64,000 nucleotides of DNA from Anaerorhabdus furcosa (GTDB lineage: Bacteria; Bacillota_I; Bacilli_A; Erysipelotrichales; Erysipelotrichaceae): contig NZ_FUWY01000007.1 of NCBI RefSeq assembly GCF_900167375.1, positions 1 through 64,000 on the forward strand, in the 5' to 3' direction. A program made the translations under genes and the position numbers. The notes under the pieces are model-generated. The model did not search any database, was not told the DNA's origin, and was given only the letters and a program-made list of their open reading frames with translations. This document shows, in pieces, positions 30,429 to 39,028 of this stretch (position 1 is the first letter of the stretch; each line of letters starts with the position of its first letter).

Positions 30429-31467
30429 ATGGAAAAACAAAGAGTACTCAATATTAAAAACCTTCGTGTTTCATTTAAAACTCATAACGGTTTAGTTAAA
30501 GCTGTTCGTGGAATTGATTTAGAATTATACGAAGGTGAAACGTTAGCAATTGTTGGTGAATCTGGTTGTGGTAAATCAGTTACATCAAAAACAATTATGG
30601 GTTTACTTGCAGATAATGCAGTTATCGAAAGTGGTGAAGTTGAATACAAAGGTGTAAATCTTTTAAAACTTCATGAAAATGAAATGGCTAAGTATAGAGG
30701 AAAAGACATTGCAATGGTCTTCCAAGATCCAATGACTTCACTTGATCCAGTTATGACGATTGGACGCCAAATCACAGAATCATTAATTCAAAACTTAAAT
30801 ATGAAAAAGGATGAAGCAAAAGCTAGAGCAATCGAACTTATTTCGATGGTAGGGATTGATAATCCTGAAAAACGTTTTAAACAATATCCTCACCAATTCT
30901 CGGGGGGGGATGAGACAACGTATTGTTATCGCAATTGCCTTATCATGTAATCCAAAAATCTTAATTTGTGATGAACCTACTACGGCACTTGATGTTACAA
31001 CACAAGCACAAATTCTAGAACTTATTAAAGATCTTCAAAACAAACTAGGTGTATCTGTTATCTTCATTACACATGACTTAGGTGTTGTGGCTAACATGAG
31101 TGATCGTGTTGCGGTTATGTATGCTGGTAAAGTAGTAGAAGCAGGTTTGGTTGATGAGGTTTATTATAATCCTCAACATCCATATACATGGGGACTACTT
31201 GCCTCTATTCCTGCATTCCAATCTAAAGATCATAAATTGTATGCAATTCCAGGATCTCCACCACAAATGATTAATCCTCCAAAAGGTGATGCATTTGCGC
31301 TAAGAAGTGAATATTCAATGAAGGTAGACTTCATGTTTGAACCTCCTTACTTTAATGTAAGTAAAACACATTATGCTGCTACATGGTTATTACATCCATA
31401 TGCGCCAAAAGTTGAAAAACCAATACAAATTCAACAACGCATAGATAGCATGCTAAAGAAAGGATAG
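30429..31467 (+). pseudogene. oppD: Oligopeptide ABC transporter ATPase OppD, frameshifted
   Basis: Two frames together encode a normal OppD of about 345 residues. The first (30429-30950) has Walker A GESGCGKSVTSK and the Q loop VFQDPMTSLDP, and runs into HQFSGG before reading out of frame. The second frame carries [24 protein letters not shown] and the H-loop [13 protein letters not shown], and ends at 31467. The break is in a run of eight G (30902-30909); seven would restore SGGMRQR. It may be a sequencing slip, a real mutation, or a switchable tract. The C-terminal cysteine motif of many OppD proteins is absent, as in several Gram-positive homologues. Confidence 0.85.
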
Positions 31468-31473
31468 TTTAAA

Positions 31474-32421
31474 ATGGAAAAGAATGTATTATTAAAAGTC
31501 GATCACATTAAGCAATATTTTAAACTAGACAAGAAAAACATAGTTAAAGCAGTTGATGATGTTTCATTTGAAATCTATCAAGGAGAAACATTTGGTCTAG
31601 TAGGTGAATCTGGTTCAGGTAAAACTACAATTGGTCGATCAATTATTCGTTTATATAACATTACAGATGGTGATGTAGTATTTGATGGTAAAAAGATTAC
31701 TGGGAAAATTTCAAAAGAAGATCGTTCTTTTGTAACACGTAATATGCAAATGATTTTCCAAGACCCTATGGCATGTCTTAATCCTCGTATGAGTGTTAAA
31801 GACATCATAGCTGAGGGAATTGATATTCATAAAATTGCGAAGACAAAAGAAGAACGTGATGAATTAGTTTACAAAATCCTTGAAAAAGTAGGATTAAGTA
31901 AAGAACATGCAGGACGTTATCCTCATGAATTCTCTGGTGGGCAACGTCAACGTATTGGAATTGCTCGTGCACTCATTACAAATCCAAAACTTGTAATCTG
32001 TGATGAACCTATTTCAGCACTGGATGTATCAATTCAATCTCAAGTAGTTAACTTGCTTAAGGAACTTCAAGCAGAACTTGGACTTACTTATTTATTCATA
32101 GCACATGATTTATCAATGGTACGTTATATCTCTGATAGAATTGCGGTTATGCATAAAGGTAAACTTGTAGAACTTGCTCCAGCAGAAGAATTGTATGTGA
32201 ATGCACTTCATCCATATACAAAATCACTCTTGTCAGCAATTCCTAAGCCAGACCCAAGAAGTGAAAAAGTAAGAGTACGTCATGATTATGAACCTAATGA
32301 ACATGATTATGAAAACGATAAACCTTCAATGAGAGAAATCAAACCAAACCATTTCATTTATTGTAATGATCAAGAATTTGAAGAATATAAAAAGGAAGTT
32401 GCAACTCAACATGAGGTTTAG
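31474..32421 (+). CDS. oppF: Oligopeptide ABC transporter ATPase OppF
   Basis: 315 residues. Walker A GESGSGKTTIGRS, Q-loop MIFQDPMACLNPRM, signature FSGGQRQRIGIARAL, Walker B LVICDEPISALDVS and H-loop IAHDLSMVRYISD are all intact. The C-terminal oligopeptide-family extension HPYTKSLLSAIPKPDP is present. OppF pairs with OppD to power uptake; with oppD broken as written, the transporter would lack one ATPase half. Last gene of the operon. Confidence 0.95.
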   Translation: MEKNVLLKVDHIKQYFKLDKKNIVKAVDDVSFEIYQGETFGLVGESGSGKTTIGRSIIRLYNITDGDVVFDGKKITGKISKEDRSFVTRNMQMIFQDPMACLNPRMSVKDIIAEGIDIHKIAKTKEERDELVYKILEKVGLSKEHAGRYPHEFSGGQRQRIGIARALITNPKLVICDEPISALDVSIQSQVVNLLKELQAELGLTYLFIAHDLSMVRYISDRIAVMHKGKLVELAPAEELYVNALHPYTKSLLSAIPKPDPRSEKVRVRHDYEPNEHDYENDKPSMREIKPNHFIYCNDQEFEEYKKEVATQHEV

Positions 32422-32443
32422 TCAAATGACTAAACCTTTTTTT
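32414..32443 (+). terminator. opp operon terminator
   Basis: AGGTTTAGTC, loop AAAT, GACTAAACCT, then a T run. The stem includes the oppF stop codon. Confidence 0.9.
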
Positions 32444-32522
32444 GTAAAAGAGATGAGATAGGACAACCAACTTTAATATTATTATAATAGTGTAATAGCT
32501 GCATTCATGTCATAATCATAAA

Positions 32523-32544
32523 ATAAAAAACTCCCGAAGGAGTT
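32523..32544 (-). terminator. Terminator of the small membrane protein gene
   Basis: On the minus strand: AACTCC, TTCG tetraloop, GGAGTT, then TTTTATT, touching the stop codon. Confidence 0.85.
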
Positions 32545-32914
32545 AGAACCAAATCATATTAATAATTAAACTTGTGATGATATCAAGGAGTGCAACATAG
32601 AGAATAGCATTACTTCTTGATAATCGTTTTTGGCTTTTTTCATTGATGTAAGTATGAAATTCACTATAGAGTTCTTTATCCTCTGGTGTTAAATCTTTCT
32701 TTTTGATATGAAACTTAACGACTCTACCAAAAGTATAACCTATTACATCAAAGTAACCATTTCTTTCTAAATATAAGAATAAGCCCAAAATCAGTAAGAG
32801 TAGTCCTATAATTGTAAAGGTATTTGTTAGGTTTAACATGAAAGGATTATTGAAGAACGCAATCATGAGTGAAATCATAGCAGTTAAAAAGTAAGTAATA
32901 CCAATTGTTTTCAT
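32543..32914 (-). CDS. Small membrane protein, DUF3899-like
   Basis: 123 residues with two N-terminal membrane segments (about 5-22 and 32-48), the stretch RNGYFDVIGYTFGRVVKF, a charged cytoplasmic middle, and a C-terminal segment (AILYVALLDIITSLIINMIWF). The two-helix plus YFD..GY..GR pattern resembles DUF3899 proteins, of unknown role. It lies 65 bases downstream of the XRE regulator on the same strand and may be its target or partner. Confidence 0.6.
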   Translation of the reverse strand: MKTIGITYFLTAMISLMIAFFNNPFMLNLTNTFTIIGLLLLILGLFLYLERNGYFDVIGYTFGRVVKFHIKKKDLTPEDKELYSEFHTYINEKSQKRLSRSNAILYVALLDIITSLIINMIWF

Positions 32915-32979
32915 TTGTGCACCTCGACTAAACAGTGTAAGTATAACGGATTATGACTTAAAAATCAAAAGAAAAGGAG

Positions 32980-33966
32980 TTAATCTTGCTCCTCATCTTT
33001 TGAATTTTCATTTGTTGTTACCTCTATATCAATTACATTTGGATCTTCCTTTACTTTTTTCTTCTTAAACAAGCGTTTGAAGTAATGAACTAAGTAATAG
33101 TAAACAGGAATAGTTACAAAGATAACCCATCCTGGATGCCAAGCACCATATGTAAATCCGACATATAAGAAGAATGTAAATGCTAACATAGAATAGTTGA
33201 AGCAATACAAATTTCTTCTCCTTACTGTTTTAGCGAAACTTGAATAGATTGGTATGGTGAAGAGTAAAATCCATGCAGGATGCCACATTCCTTCAAATAC
33301 ACCTAGGTATAGGAATACAAGGAAAACGATAACACCATAAGGAATATAATCTAAGAATGTTCTTGGATAAAATTTATGATTAAATTCGTAATCATCGTCA
33401 TCATCACAGAAGATACTTCCTTCAACTTCATCATGAATCATATCTTCTAGGTCTTCGTCCCATTTCCAATGTTTTCCTTTATATTTTCCATTAACATAAA
33501 CACCATCTCGTGTGGCTTTGAAAGATTCTTTATCTCCAGATTTGACATGAATTCCATCCCCATCTAATTTAACTTCATCTTTCTTTTTTGATTTAACATG
33601 AATTCCATTCCAAGAGATGTCAACTTGTTCATCCCCATCTTTTACATGAATTCCATCCCAACCGATGTGGACGTGACCTTTATCGGTTTTATCTTCATCA
33701 AAAGATTCTGTATTTTCTTCTTCCTTTTGCTCCTCTTTTGGTTCCTCTGGCATTGGTATTTCTTCATCTGTCTTTAACATATCATCAAGTGATACACCAT
33801 ATAATCTTGCCAGTAAAATAAGATTATCTGTATCAGGTGATGACTCAGCTCTTTCCCATTTACTTACTGCTTGTCTTGAAATCCCTAACTCTTGTGCTAG
33901 ATCTTCTTGTGATAATCCCCTTTGTTTTCGTAATTCAACTAGACGATTTGCGATTTCTATATTCAT
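32980..33966 (-). CDS. XRE-family regulator with DGIHVK repeats and duplicated membrane unit
   Basis: 328 residues in four parts. Residues 5-60 are a helix-turn-helix (LRKQRGLSQEDLAQELGISR). An acidic linker follows to about 92. Residues about 93-170 hold repeats built on WDGIHVKDGD, WNGIHVKSKK, GDGIHVKSGD and RDGVYVNGK, a likely small beta stack. Residues about 205-300 carry a duplicated membrane unit, LYLGVFEGMWHPAWILLFTIPIY and LYVGFTYGAWHPGWVIFVTIPVY. The tail is basic. This looks like a membrane-anchored regulator with a sensing stack. Repeat-containing XRE proteins exist in Firmicutes, but I do not know a function for this layout. Confidence 0.85.
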   Translation of the reverse strand: MNIEIANRLVELRKQRGLSQEDLAQELGISRQAVSKWERAESSPDTDNLILLARLYGVSLDDMLKTDEEIPMPEEPKEEQKEEENTESFDEDKTDKGHVHIGWDGIHVKDGDEQVDISWNGIHVKSKKKDEVKLDGDGIHVKSGDKESFKATRDGVYVNGKYKGKHWKWDEDLEDMIHDEVEGSIFCDDDDDYEFNHKFYPRTFLDYIPYGVIVFLVFLYLGVFEGMWHPAWILLFTIPIYSSFAKTVRRRNLYCFNYSMLAFTFFLYVGFTYGAWHPGWVIFVTIPVYYYLVHYFKRLFKKKKVKEDPNVIDIEVTTNENSKDEEQD

Positions 33967-34014
33967 AATCGTTTTCTCCTTTATTTACGAGTTCATCATA
34001 CTAGATAATGACTG

Positions 34015-34074
34015 GTTGCCTCTACCAATTCTGCTTTTCATTGAGGCAACTATTGGTTTCATATACCTATTATA
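34015..34074 (-). promoter_or_regulatory. XRE gene promoter and interleaved inverted repeats in its leader
   Basis: On the minus strand the -10 TATAAT is at 34074-34069. The leader then carries ACCAAT (34057-34052), GTTGCCTC (34050-34043), ATTGGT (34029-34024) and GAGGCAAC (34022-34015). The order A-B-A'-B' can fold as a pseudoknot, or could be two overlapping operators for the XRE protein. No known riboswitch class is recognised. Confidence 0.45.
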
Positions 34075-34357
34075 CTGTATTTTTTGTACAATCTAATGTC
34101 TAAAATCAAGAATTTGATGGTTTGCAAAAATAAAGTAAATACGCTATAGAAAGAAATCAAAATACTTACTTTTATACTTTGATATGAAAGAATGAGTAAA
34201 TAGCGAAGTGATTTTCAATGAGAATACGGATGACTATAAATAATAGAATGCCTACTACTTAAAGCAATATGAGATAATGAGGGTGAACTTGTGAAAAAAC
34301 TAGCTTTCAAAAGGTTTAAACGGAAATAATTCATATGTAATTAAGACTCTGTATCCA

Positions 34358-34386
34358 TTGAAATATGCTAAAAAAAGGAATATACT
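34358..34386 (+). promoter_or_regulatory. V-ATPase operon promoter
   Basis: TTGAAA (34358-34363), 17-base spacer, TATACT (34381-34386), followed by a 30-base leader and AAAGGAG ribosome site. Confidence 0.7.
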
Positions 34387-34422
34387 AATCAAGAACGGTT
34401 TTTGTTTGAAAGGAGACCAAAA

Positions 34423-34734
34423 ATGGAATTGAAAGATATACAAGACTTAATTCATTCTGATGAACAAGCACGTAAAAATGTGGATGATGCTCATCAACGC
34501 AAATATGATTTAAAGCAAAAGATTGCGAGTGAGAAAAAACACATTAGTGATGAAGCTTGGGAACAAGTTAAGAAAGAAGTAGATCAAATCAAAAAAGAGC
34601 TAGATGAAGGAATTCAAAAAGCAACTGAAGATAATAATAAGGAATTTGAAGATGTTTCATCTAGAATCCAACAAGTCTATCAAACAAAAAAAGATGAGTG
34701 GTGCGAAACAATTATTCAACATTGTCTAGACTAA
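34423..34734 (+). CDS. V-type ATPase peripheral-stalk subunit (G/H-type)
   Basis: 103 residues, almost entirely charged heptad-like helix (for example VDDAHQRKYDLKQKIASEKK and VDQIKKELDEGIQKATEDNN), the expected form for the G/H stalk subunit that pairs with subunit E. The start is ATG 34423 after AAAGGAG; an upstream TTG at 34402 would place the ribosome site in the gene. First gene of the nine-gene operon. Assignment is by shape and position; sequence motifs are few. Confidence 0.78.
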   Translation: MELKDIQDLIHSDEQARKNVDDAHQRKYDLKQKIASEKKHISDEAWEQVKKEVDQIKKELDEGIQKATEDNNKEFEDVSSRIQQVYQTKKDEWCETIIQHCLD

Positions 34735-34752
34735 GCTTTAAAGGAGGGGACC

Positions 34753-35790
34753 ATGTCAAATAAGGCAGCAGGTGCACTTACCGCAAAAGCAAAAGCAATG
34801 TTTGGTAAAAGGATACGTCCAGAAGATTATCAAGCAATGTTACAAAAGAAGACAGTAGCGGAAGTAGCATCCTATTTAAAAAATGATACTTATTTCAATG
34901 AGGTTCTAGCGGGTATTAACGAGAAATCAATTCATCGTGGTCAACTTGAAGCTTTGATACGACAAGATTTGTTTCAAAGATTTTCTAGTTTAATGCGTTA
35001 TGCAAATTCATCAAAAGGTGGATTTTACCGTTATGGAATTATTGAAAATGAAATTCATCAAATCTTAAACTGCATACGATCTTTTGAATCAAGAGATTAT
35101 ATGCAATTTATTGAGAAGATGCCAACCTATCTTGAACTTCAAACATCGTTTAAGATAAGCGATTTAGCAAAAGTAAGAACATATGATGAATTACTTGATG
35201 TAATTAGTCATACAGATTATGCACAAATTGTAAGGCAATTTAAGCCATTACATATGGAAGACTTTGATTTCACAGGTTGTGAGAGTGCATTGAGAAATTA
35301 CTATTTTGATACAGTACTTAAAATCATAGAATCAGATTTCTCTGGTAAAGAAAAAGAAGATTTAAGAGATATCTTCTTGACTCAAATCGAGTTAGAGAAC
35401 ATTACAAAGATATATCGTCTTAAGAAATACTTTGATACACCAAGTGATCGCATTAAAGAATTAATTTCTCCTGTGCATTTAAGATTTTCAAAAAAAGATT
35501 TAGATTATATTATTGATCATTGTAATGCGGATGAGTTATTTGATTACTTAGCAAAATCAGCTTATAAAAATTACACGGACAATCAAAGATTTATTTATAT
35601 TGAATATCATACGAAGAAAATTAACTACAACATTAATCGGAAACACTTAGCATTTAGTAATAATCCAAATATTGTTTTATTATCTTACATGCTGTTGTCT
35701 GAAACCGAAGTTCAAAATATTGTAGATATTATTGAGGGTATAAGATATCGAATTGCGCCAGAAAAAATTGAGCGCTTATTAATTTATTAG
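34753..35790 (+). CDS. ntpC: V-type ATPase subunit C
   Basis: 345 residues. Subunit C (d in eukaryotes) is the socket joining the central stalk to the membrane ring. The opening GALTAKAKAMFGKRIRPEDYQAMLQKKTVAEVASYLKN and the repeated three-helix units (IFLTQIELENITKIYRLKKYF) fit the family. Preceded by AAAGGAGGGG. Here C lies before I and K, unlike the I-K-E-C order of enterococci. Confidence 0.9.
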   Translation: MSNKAAGALTAKAKAMFGKRIRPEDYQAMLQKKTVAEVASYLKNDTYFNEVLAGINEKSIHRGQLEALIRQDLFQRFSSLMRYANSSKGGFYRYGIIENEIHQILNCIRSFESRDYMQFIEKMPTYLELQTSFKISDLAKVRTYDELLDVISHTDYAQIVRQFKPLHMEDFDFTGCESALRNYYFDTVLKIIESDFSGKEKEDLRDIFLTQIELENITKIYRLKKYFDTPSDRIKELISPVHLRFSKKDLDYIIDHCNADELFDYLAKSAYKNYTDNQRFIYIEYHTKKINYNINRKHLAFSNNPNIVLLSYMLLSETEVQNIVDIIEGIRYRIAPEKIERLLIY

Positions 35791-35802
35791 AGGGGAGAAT
35801 AT

Positions 35803-37626
35803 ATGTCGATTACAAAAATGAAACTAGTTAGTATTTCGGCGAGTGAGGGAAACTATGAAGAAATGCTTAAGCGTTGTGAAACTTCAAAATACCTTCATGC
35901 AGAAAATGCTACTTCAATTGTAAATGAAGAAAATGGTGGAAGACTTCTTTCTATAGAAAATATATATTCAGATTATGTGAATACACTAAAGAATATTGGT
36001 CATAGTATTGGCTTTGAAATGAAAGCAAAACCAACACTAGAAAAAACGTATACAAATGAAGAAATTGAGACATTCTTAAAGAATGTTGAAGAACAATTTA
36101 AAGTAGTGAGTGATTCAGTAGAATCGAATTCACTAACAGGTGATGATGAAATTGCACTTGAGACACTTCGTTTGCTTGATTTTACAGCAATGCACGATTG
36201 TCATTATATTTCATTTGGTATGGGAAGATTACCAATTGAAAGTGTTAAGAAATTAAACTTAATTCAAGATGCAAAATTCATTACTGCAAAGTTACATCAA
36301 ACATCACAATATCAATGGATTGTTTATGCTACATCAAATACATATGCTCGTGAAACAAAGAAAATGTTTGATGGCTTGTATTTGGAAGAGATTAAAATTC
36401 CAACGATTGATAGTAAAAAAATTATTGCACAATATGAAGAAGAACTTACAAATGTTTATACATATTGTGAAGAAAGGAATCGCTTATATTCTTTACACCA
36501 ATATGTATCAATCTTTGAAGATCATTATGTTGTTGTAGGATTTGTGCCTGAAAAAGATTTAGATAAGTTCAAGACTGAATTTAACGGGGTTGATGTAAGT
36601 GTGGATGCACACAATACAAGTGATGCACCAAATCTTACACCACCAACTCTACTTAAAAACAATTGGTTCTTTAGACCCTTTGAAATGTTTGTAACGATGT
36701 ATAGCTTACCTGCTTATCGTGATATGGATCCAACTGTATTTGTTGGAATTACGTATTGTTTCCTATTTGGGATCATGTTTGGTGATTTAGGACAAGGGTT
36801 CTTGTTATTACTAGGTGGATTGTTCCTTGAATGGAAATCAAAGAATAAGCTTGCAGGAATTGTAGGTCGTGTTGGTATTACATCCATGATCTTTGGATTC
36901 TTGTTTGGTTCAGTATTTGGAAATGAAGAAATTCTAATTCCAGTACATCGTGGTTTATTCAATGTTCATGAAAAATTAATTAATGTAATGGATGGAAACT
37001 TCACAATGACACTTCTTATTAGTGCAGTTGTGATTGGGGCTGTATTAATTCTAATTACAATGGTTATGAATATGGCAATGCATCTTAAACATAAAGACTG
37101 GGGAGAACTCTTCTTCTCACAAAATGGACTTGCAGGATTTGCATTCTATGGTTATTTGTTTGTTGCAATTGCTGGTCAATTTGTTTTTGGATTTAATATA
37201 TTGACACCGATGTGGATGATTCCGTTTATTGGGCTTCCTATTGTGTTGTTCTTCTTCAAAGAACCTTTATCTCACCTAATACAAGGTAAGAGTATTAAAC
37301 CACATGGTGGTTGGGGTAATTTCGTCTTAGAAACATTCTTTGAAGTATTTGAAATCTTATTGAGTTTTGTTACTAACTCAATGTCTTACCTTCGTGTAGG
37401 CGGATTCGTTCTCAGTCATGCTGGGATGATGCTTGTTGTTATGACACTTGTTGAAATGACAGGAAATGCAGGACCAGTTGTCTTTGTAATTGGTAACTTA
37501 TTCGTTATGGCACTTGAAGGATTAATCGTAGGAATTCAAACACTACGTCTAGAATATTATGAAATGTTTAGCCGTTACTTTGAGGGCGGCGGTAAGAAAT
37601 TTAATCTTATTTCATCAGACAACTAA
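35803..37626 (+). CDS. ntpI: V-type ATPase subunit I (a subunit)
   Basis: 607 residues. The N-terminal half (about 1-300) is the cytoplasmic arm that binds the peripheral stalks. The C-terminal half has seven to eight membrane segments, beginning DPTVFVGITYCFLFGIMFGDLGQGFLLL. The ion-path segment ends NSMSYLRVGGFVLSHAGMM, with the key Arg in SYLRV. GLIVGIQTLRLEYYEMFSRYFEGGGKKF is the conserved tail. It forms the stator half-channels against the K ring. Confidence 0.95.
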   Translation: MSITKMKLVSISASEGNYEEMLKRCETSKYLHAENATSIVNEENGGRLLSIENIYSDYVNTLKNIGHSIGFEMKAKPTLEKTYTNEEIETFLKNVEEQFKVVSDSVESNSLTGDDEIALETLRLLDFTAMHDCHYISFGMGRLPIESVKKLNLIQDAKFITAKLHQTSQYQWIVYATSNTYARETKKMFDGLYLEEIKIPTIDSKKIIAQYEEELTNVYTYCEERNRLYSLHQYVSIFEDHYVVVGFVPEKDLDKFKTEFNGVDVSVDAHNTSDAPNLTPPTLLKNNWFFRPFEMFVTMYSLPAYRDMDPTVFVGITYCFLFGIMFGDLGQGFLLLLGGLFLEWKSKNKLAGIVGRVGITSMIFGFLFGSVFGNEEILIPVHRGLFNVHEKLINVMDGNFTMTLLISAVVIGAVLILITMVMNMAMHLKHKDWGELFFSQNGLAGFAFYGYLFVAIAGQFVFGFNILTPMWMIPFIGLPIVLFFFKEPLSHLIQGKSIKPHGGWGNFVLETFFEVFEILLSFVTNSMSYLRVGGFVLSHAGMMLVVMTLVEMTGNAGPVVFVIGNLFVMALEGLIVGIQTLRLEYYEMFSRYFEGGGKKFNLISSDN

Positions 37627-37646
37627 TTGAGGAGGAAGAATTTATT

Positions 37647-38093
37647 ATGTTATCTTTTGTTGAAATGTTTTTACCACTCATCGCAGTGGTACTTGTTATC
37701 TGTCCATTATTTTATATGGGTAAAAAAGGTGTTAATGCTAAAAATGCGAAGCATAAATTAATCGCTCAAATTTCAATCTTTGCAGGTGTATTTGCCCTTG
37801 CAATGGTATTCCAATTAAATGGTATGGTAGCTTTAGCTGCTGAGGGTGCAAACCCAGTTGTATCTATCGTTGGTACAAATGCACAAGGTATGGGATTCTT
37901 AGCTGCTGCATTATCTACTTCTTGTTCTGCAATTGGTGCTGGTATTGCCGTTGCTGCTGCTGCTCCTGCTGCTATTGGAGCTATTTCTGAAAATTCAGAC
38001 AACTTTGGTAAAGCAATTATCTTCGTTGCATTAGGTGAAGGGGTTGCCATCTATGGTCTATTAATCTCTATCTTAATCATGAACAAACTATAG
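37647..38093 (+). CDS. ntpK: V-type ATPase subunit K (c ring)
   Basis: 148 residues, four hydrophobic segments. Only the C-terminal hairpin is a proteolipid unit: GMGFLAAALSTSCSAIGAGIAVAAAAPAAIGAIS, then VALGEGVAIYGLLISILIM, with one ion-binding Glu in LGEGVAIYG. The N-terminal hairpin has no acidic residue. Gly follows the Glu, and no Gln-rich sodium motif is seen, so proton coupling is somewhat more likely; this is inference. The layout is shared by clostridial and archaeal relatives. Confidence 0.93.
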   Translation: MLSFVEMFLPLIAVVLVICPLFYMGKKGVNAKNAKHKLIAQISIFAGVFALAMVFQLNGMVALAAEGANPVVSIVGTNAQGMGFLAAALSTSCSAIGAGIAVAAAAPAAIGAISENSDNFGKAIIFVALGEGVAIYGLLISILIMNKL

Positions 38094-38104
38094 GAGAAAA
38101 AAAC

Positions 38105-38413
38105 GTGAAAGTATTTTGTATTAGTGACAATGTCGATACACAAATGGGGTTACGACTTGCAGGTATTGAGGGTGTTGTTGTCCATGAGCGTCAAGAAGTT
38201 CTTGATGAGTTGGATCGCTGCATTATCGATCCTGAAATAGTAATTGTTTTAATGACGACTAAGATTGTGAATACTTGTCCTGACATTATATCTAATATGA
38301 AACTTAATTATTCAAAACCACTCTTGGTTGAAATCCCAGATCGTCATGGTTCAGCTAAAGTAGGGGAAACAATCGACAAGTATATTAGTGAAGCAATCGG
38401 TATTAAATTGTGA
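38105..38413 (+). CDS. ntpG: V-type ATPase subunit F
   Basis: 102 residues starting at GTG with AGGAG upstream. KVFCISDNVDTQMGLRLAGIEGVVV and a central VIVLMTTKIV are the usual Rossmann-like opening of subunit F, a central-stalk regulator bound to subunit D. It ends just before subunit E. Confidence 0.9.
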   Translation: MKVFCISDNVDTQMGLRLAGIEGVVVHERQEVLDELDRCIIDPEIVIVLMTTKIVNTCPDIISNMKLNYSKPLLVEIPDRHGSAKVGETIDKYISEAIGIKL

Positions 38414-38423
38414 GGTGATAGGT

Positions 38424-39008
38424 ATGATGAAAGAAAAAGAAACACTTGAAATCATTGAAAGTGATGTTCGTGAGCAAGTTAATTTAGTTATTGATCAAAT
38501 TAATTATGAAGTTAAGAACATGGAAGAAGATCAAATTAACTTTTTTAAAGAAGGTTTAAAAAAGGAAATAGAAACATATAAGGAAAAAGAACTCAATGAA
38601 TTGAGACTTTTTGCTGCAACACAAGCCTCACAAAATAAGTTGAAAACAAAACGTGATTTACTTCATTTACGTACTCAACTTGTTGATCAATTATTTGATG
38701 ATGTAAAGAATAAATTAACAGCGTTTGTTGAAAGTGCTGATTATACAAAATTCATTGAAAAGAAAATTGAGCAATTAGGTGAAATTGATCATGATGGTTA
38801 TTTTGAAGTTCGTAAAGAAGATGTAAGTCTTTTAACGGAAATATTAAAGAAGAAGAATTGTCAATGTAAGGTAGAGGAAACTCTAATACAATTAGGTGGA
38901 TTTCGCTATGTTAATCCAAATAAAGGATTTGAAATTGATAATACATTAGATTTTAGTTTGCAAAATGAAATGACATGGTTCCAGAATAATTCTGGATTTA
39001 CCATTTAG
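38424..39008 (+). CDS. ntpE: V-type ATPase subunit E
   Basis: 194 residues. A long N-terminal charged helix (EIIESDVREQVNLVIDQINY ... LKKEIETYKEKELNELRL) pairs with the G/H subunit in the peripheral stalk. The globular C-terminal part has IQLGGFRYVNPNKGFEIDNTLDF, typical of subunit E. Start ATG 38424 lies six bases after GAGGTG; the longer frame from 38388 lies inside subunit F. Confidence 0.88.
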   Translation: MMKEKETLEIIESDVREQVNLVIDQINYEVKNMEEDQINFFKEGLKKEIETYKEKELNELRLFAATQASQNKLKTKRDLLHLRTQLVDQLFDDVKNKLTAFVESADYTKFIEKKIEQLGEIDHDGYFEVRKEDVSLLTEILKKKNCQCKVEETLIQLGGFRYVNPNKGFEIDNTLDFSLQNEMTWFQNNSGFTI

Positions 39009-39028
39009 AAAGCAGGGGAGGAATTAAT

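Larger units (their letters stand above)
33967..34422. other. Intergenic region between divergent XRE gene and V-ATPase operon
   Basis: About 450 bases with no convincing gene. It holds the 5' leader and promoter of the minus-strand XRE gene (33967-34080) and the V-ATPase promoter (34358-34386). Between 34081 and 34357 I see only AT-rich sequence with short, ribosome-site-free frames. Confidence 0.7.

Noticed and set aside
37647-38093. Sodium-specific V-ATPase
   Set aside because: The K subunit shows Gly after the ion-binding Glu and no Gln-type ligand; the evidence is too thin to claim either ion firmly.
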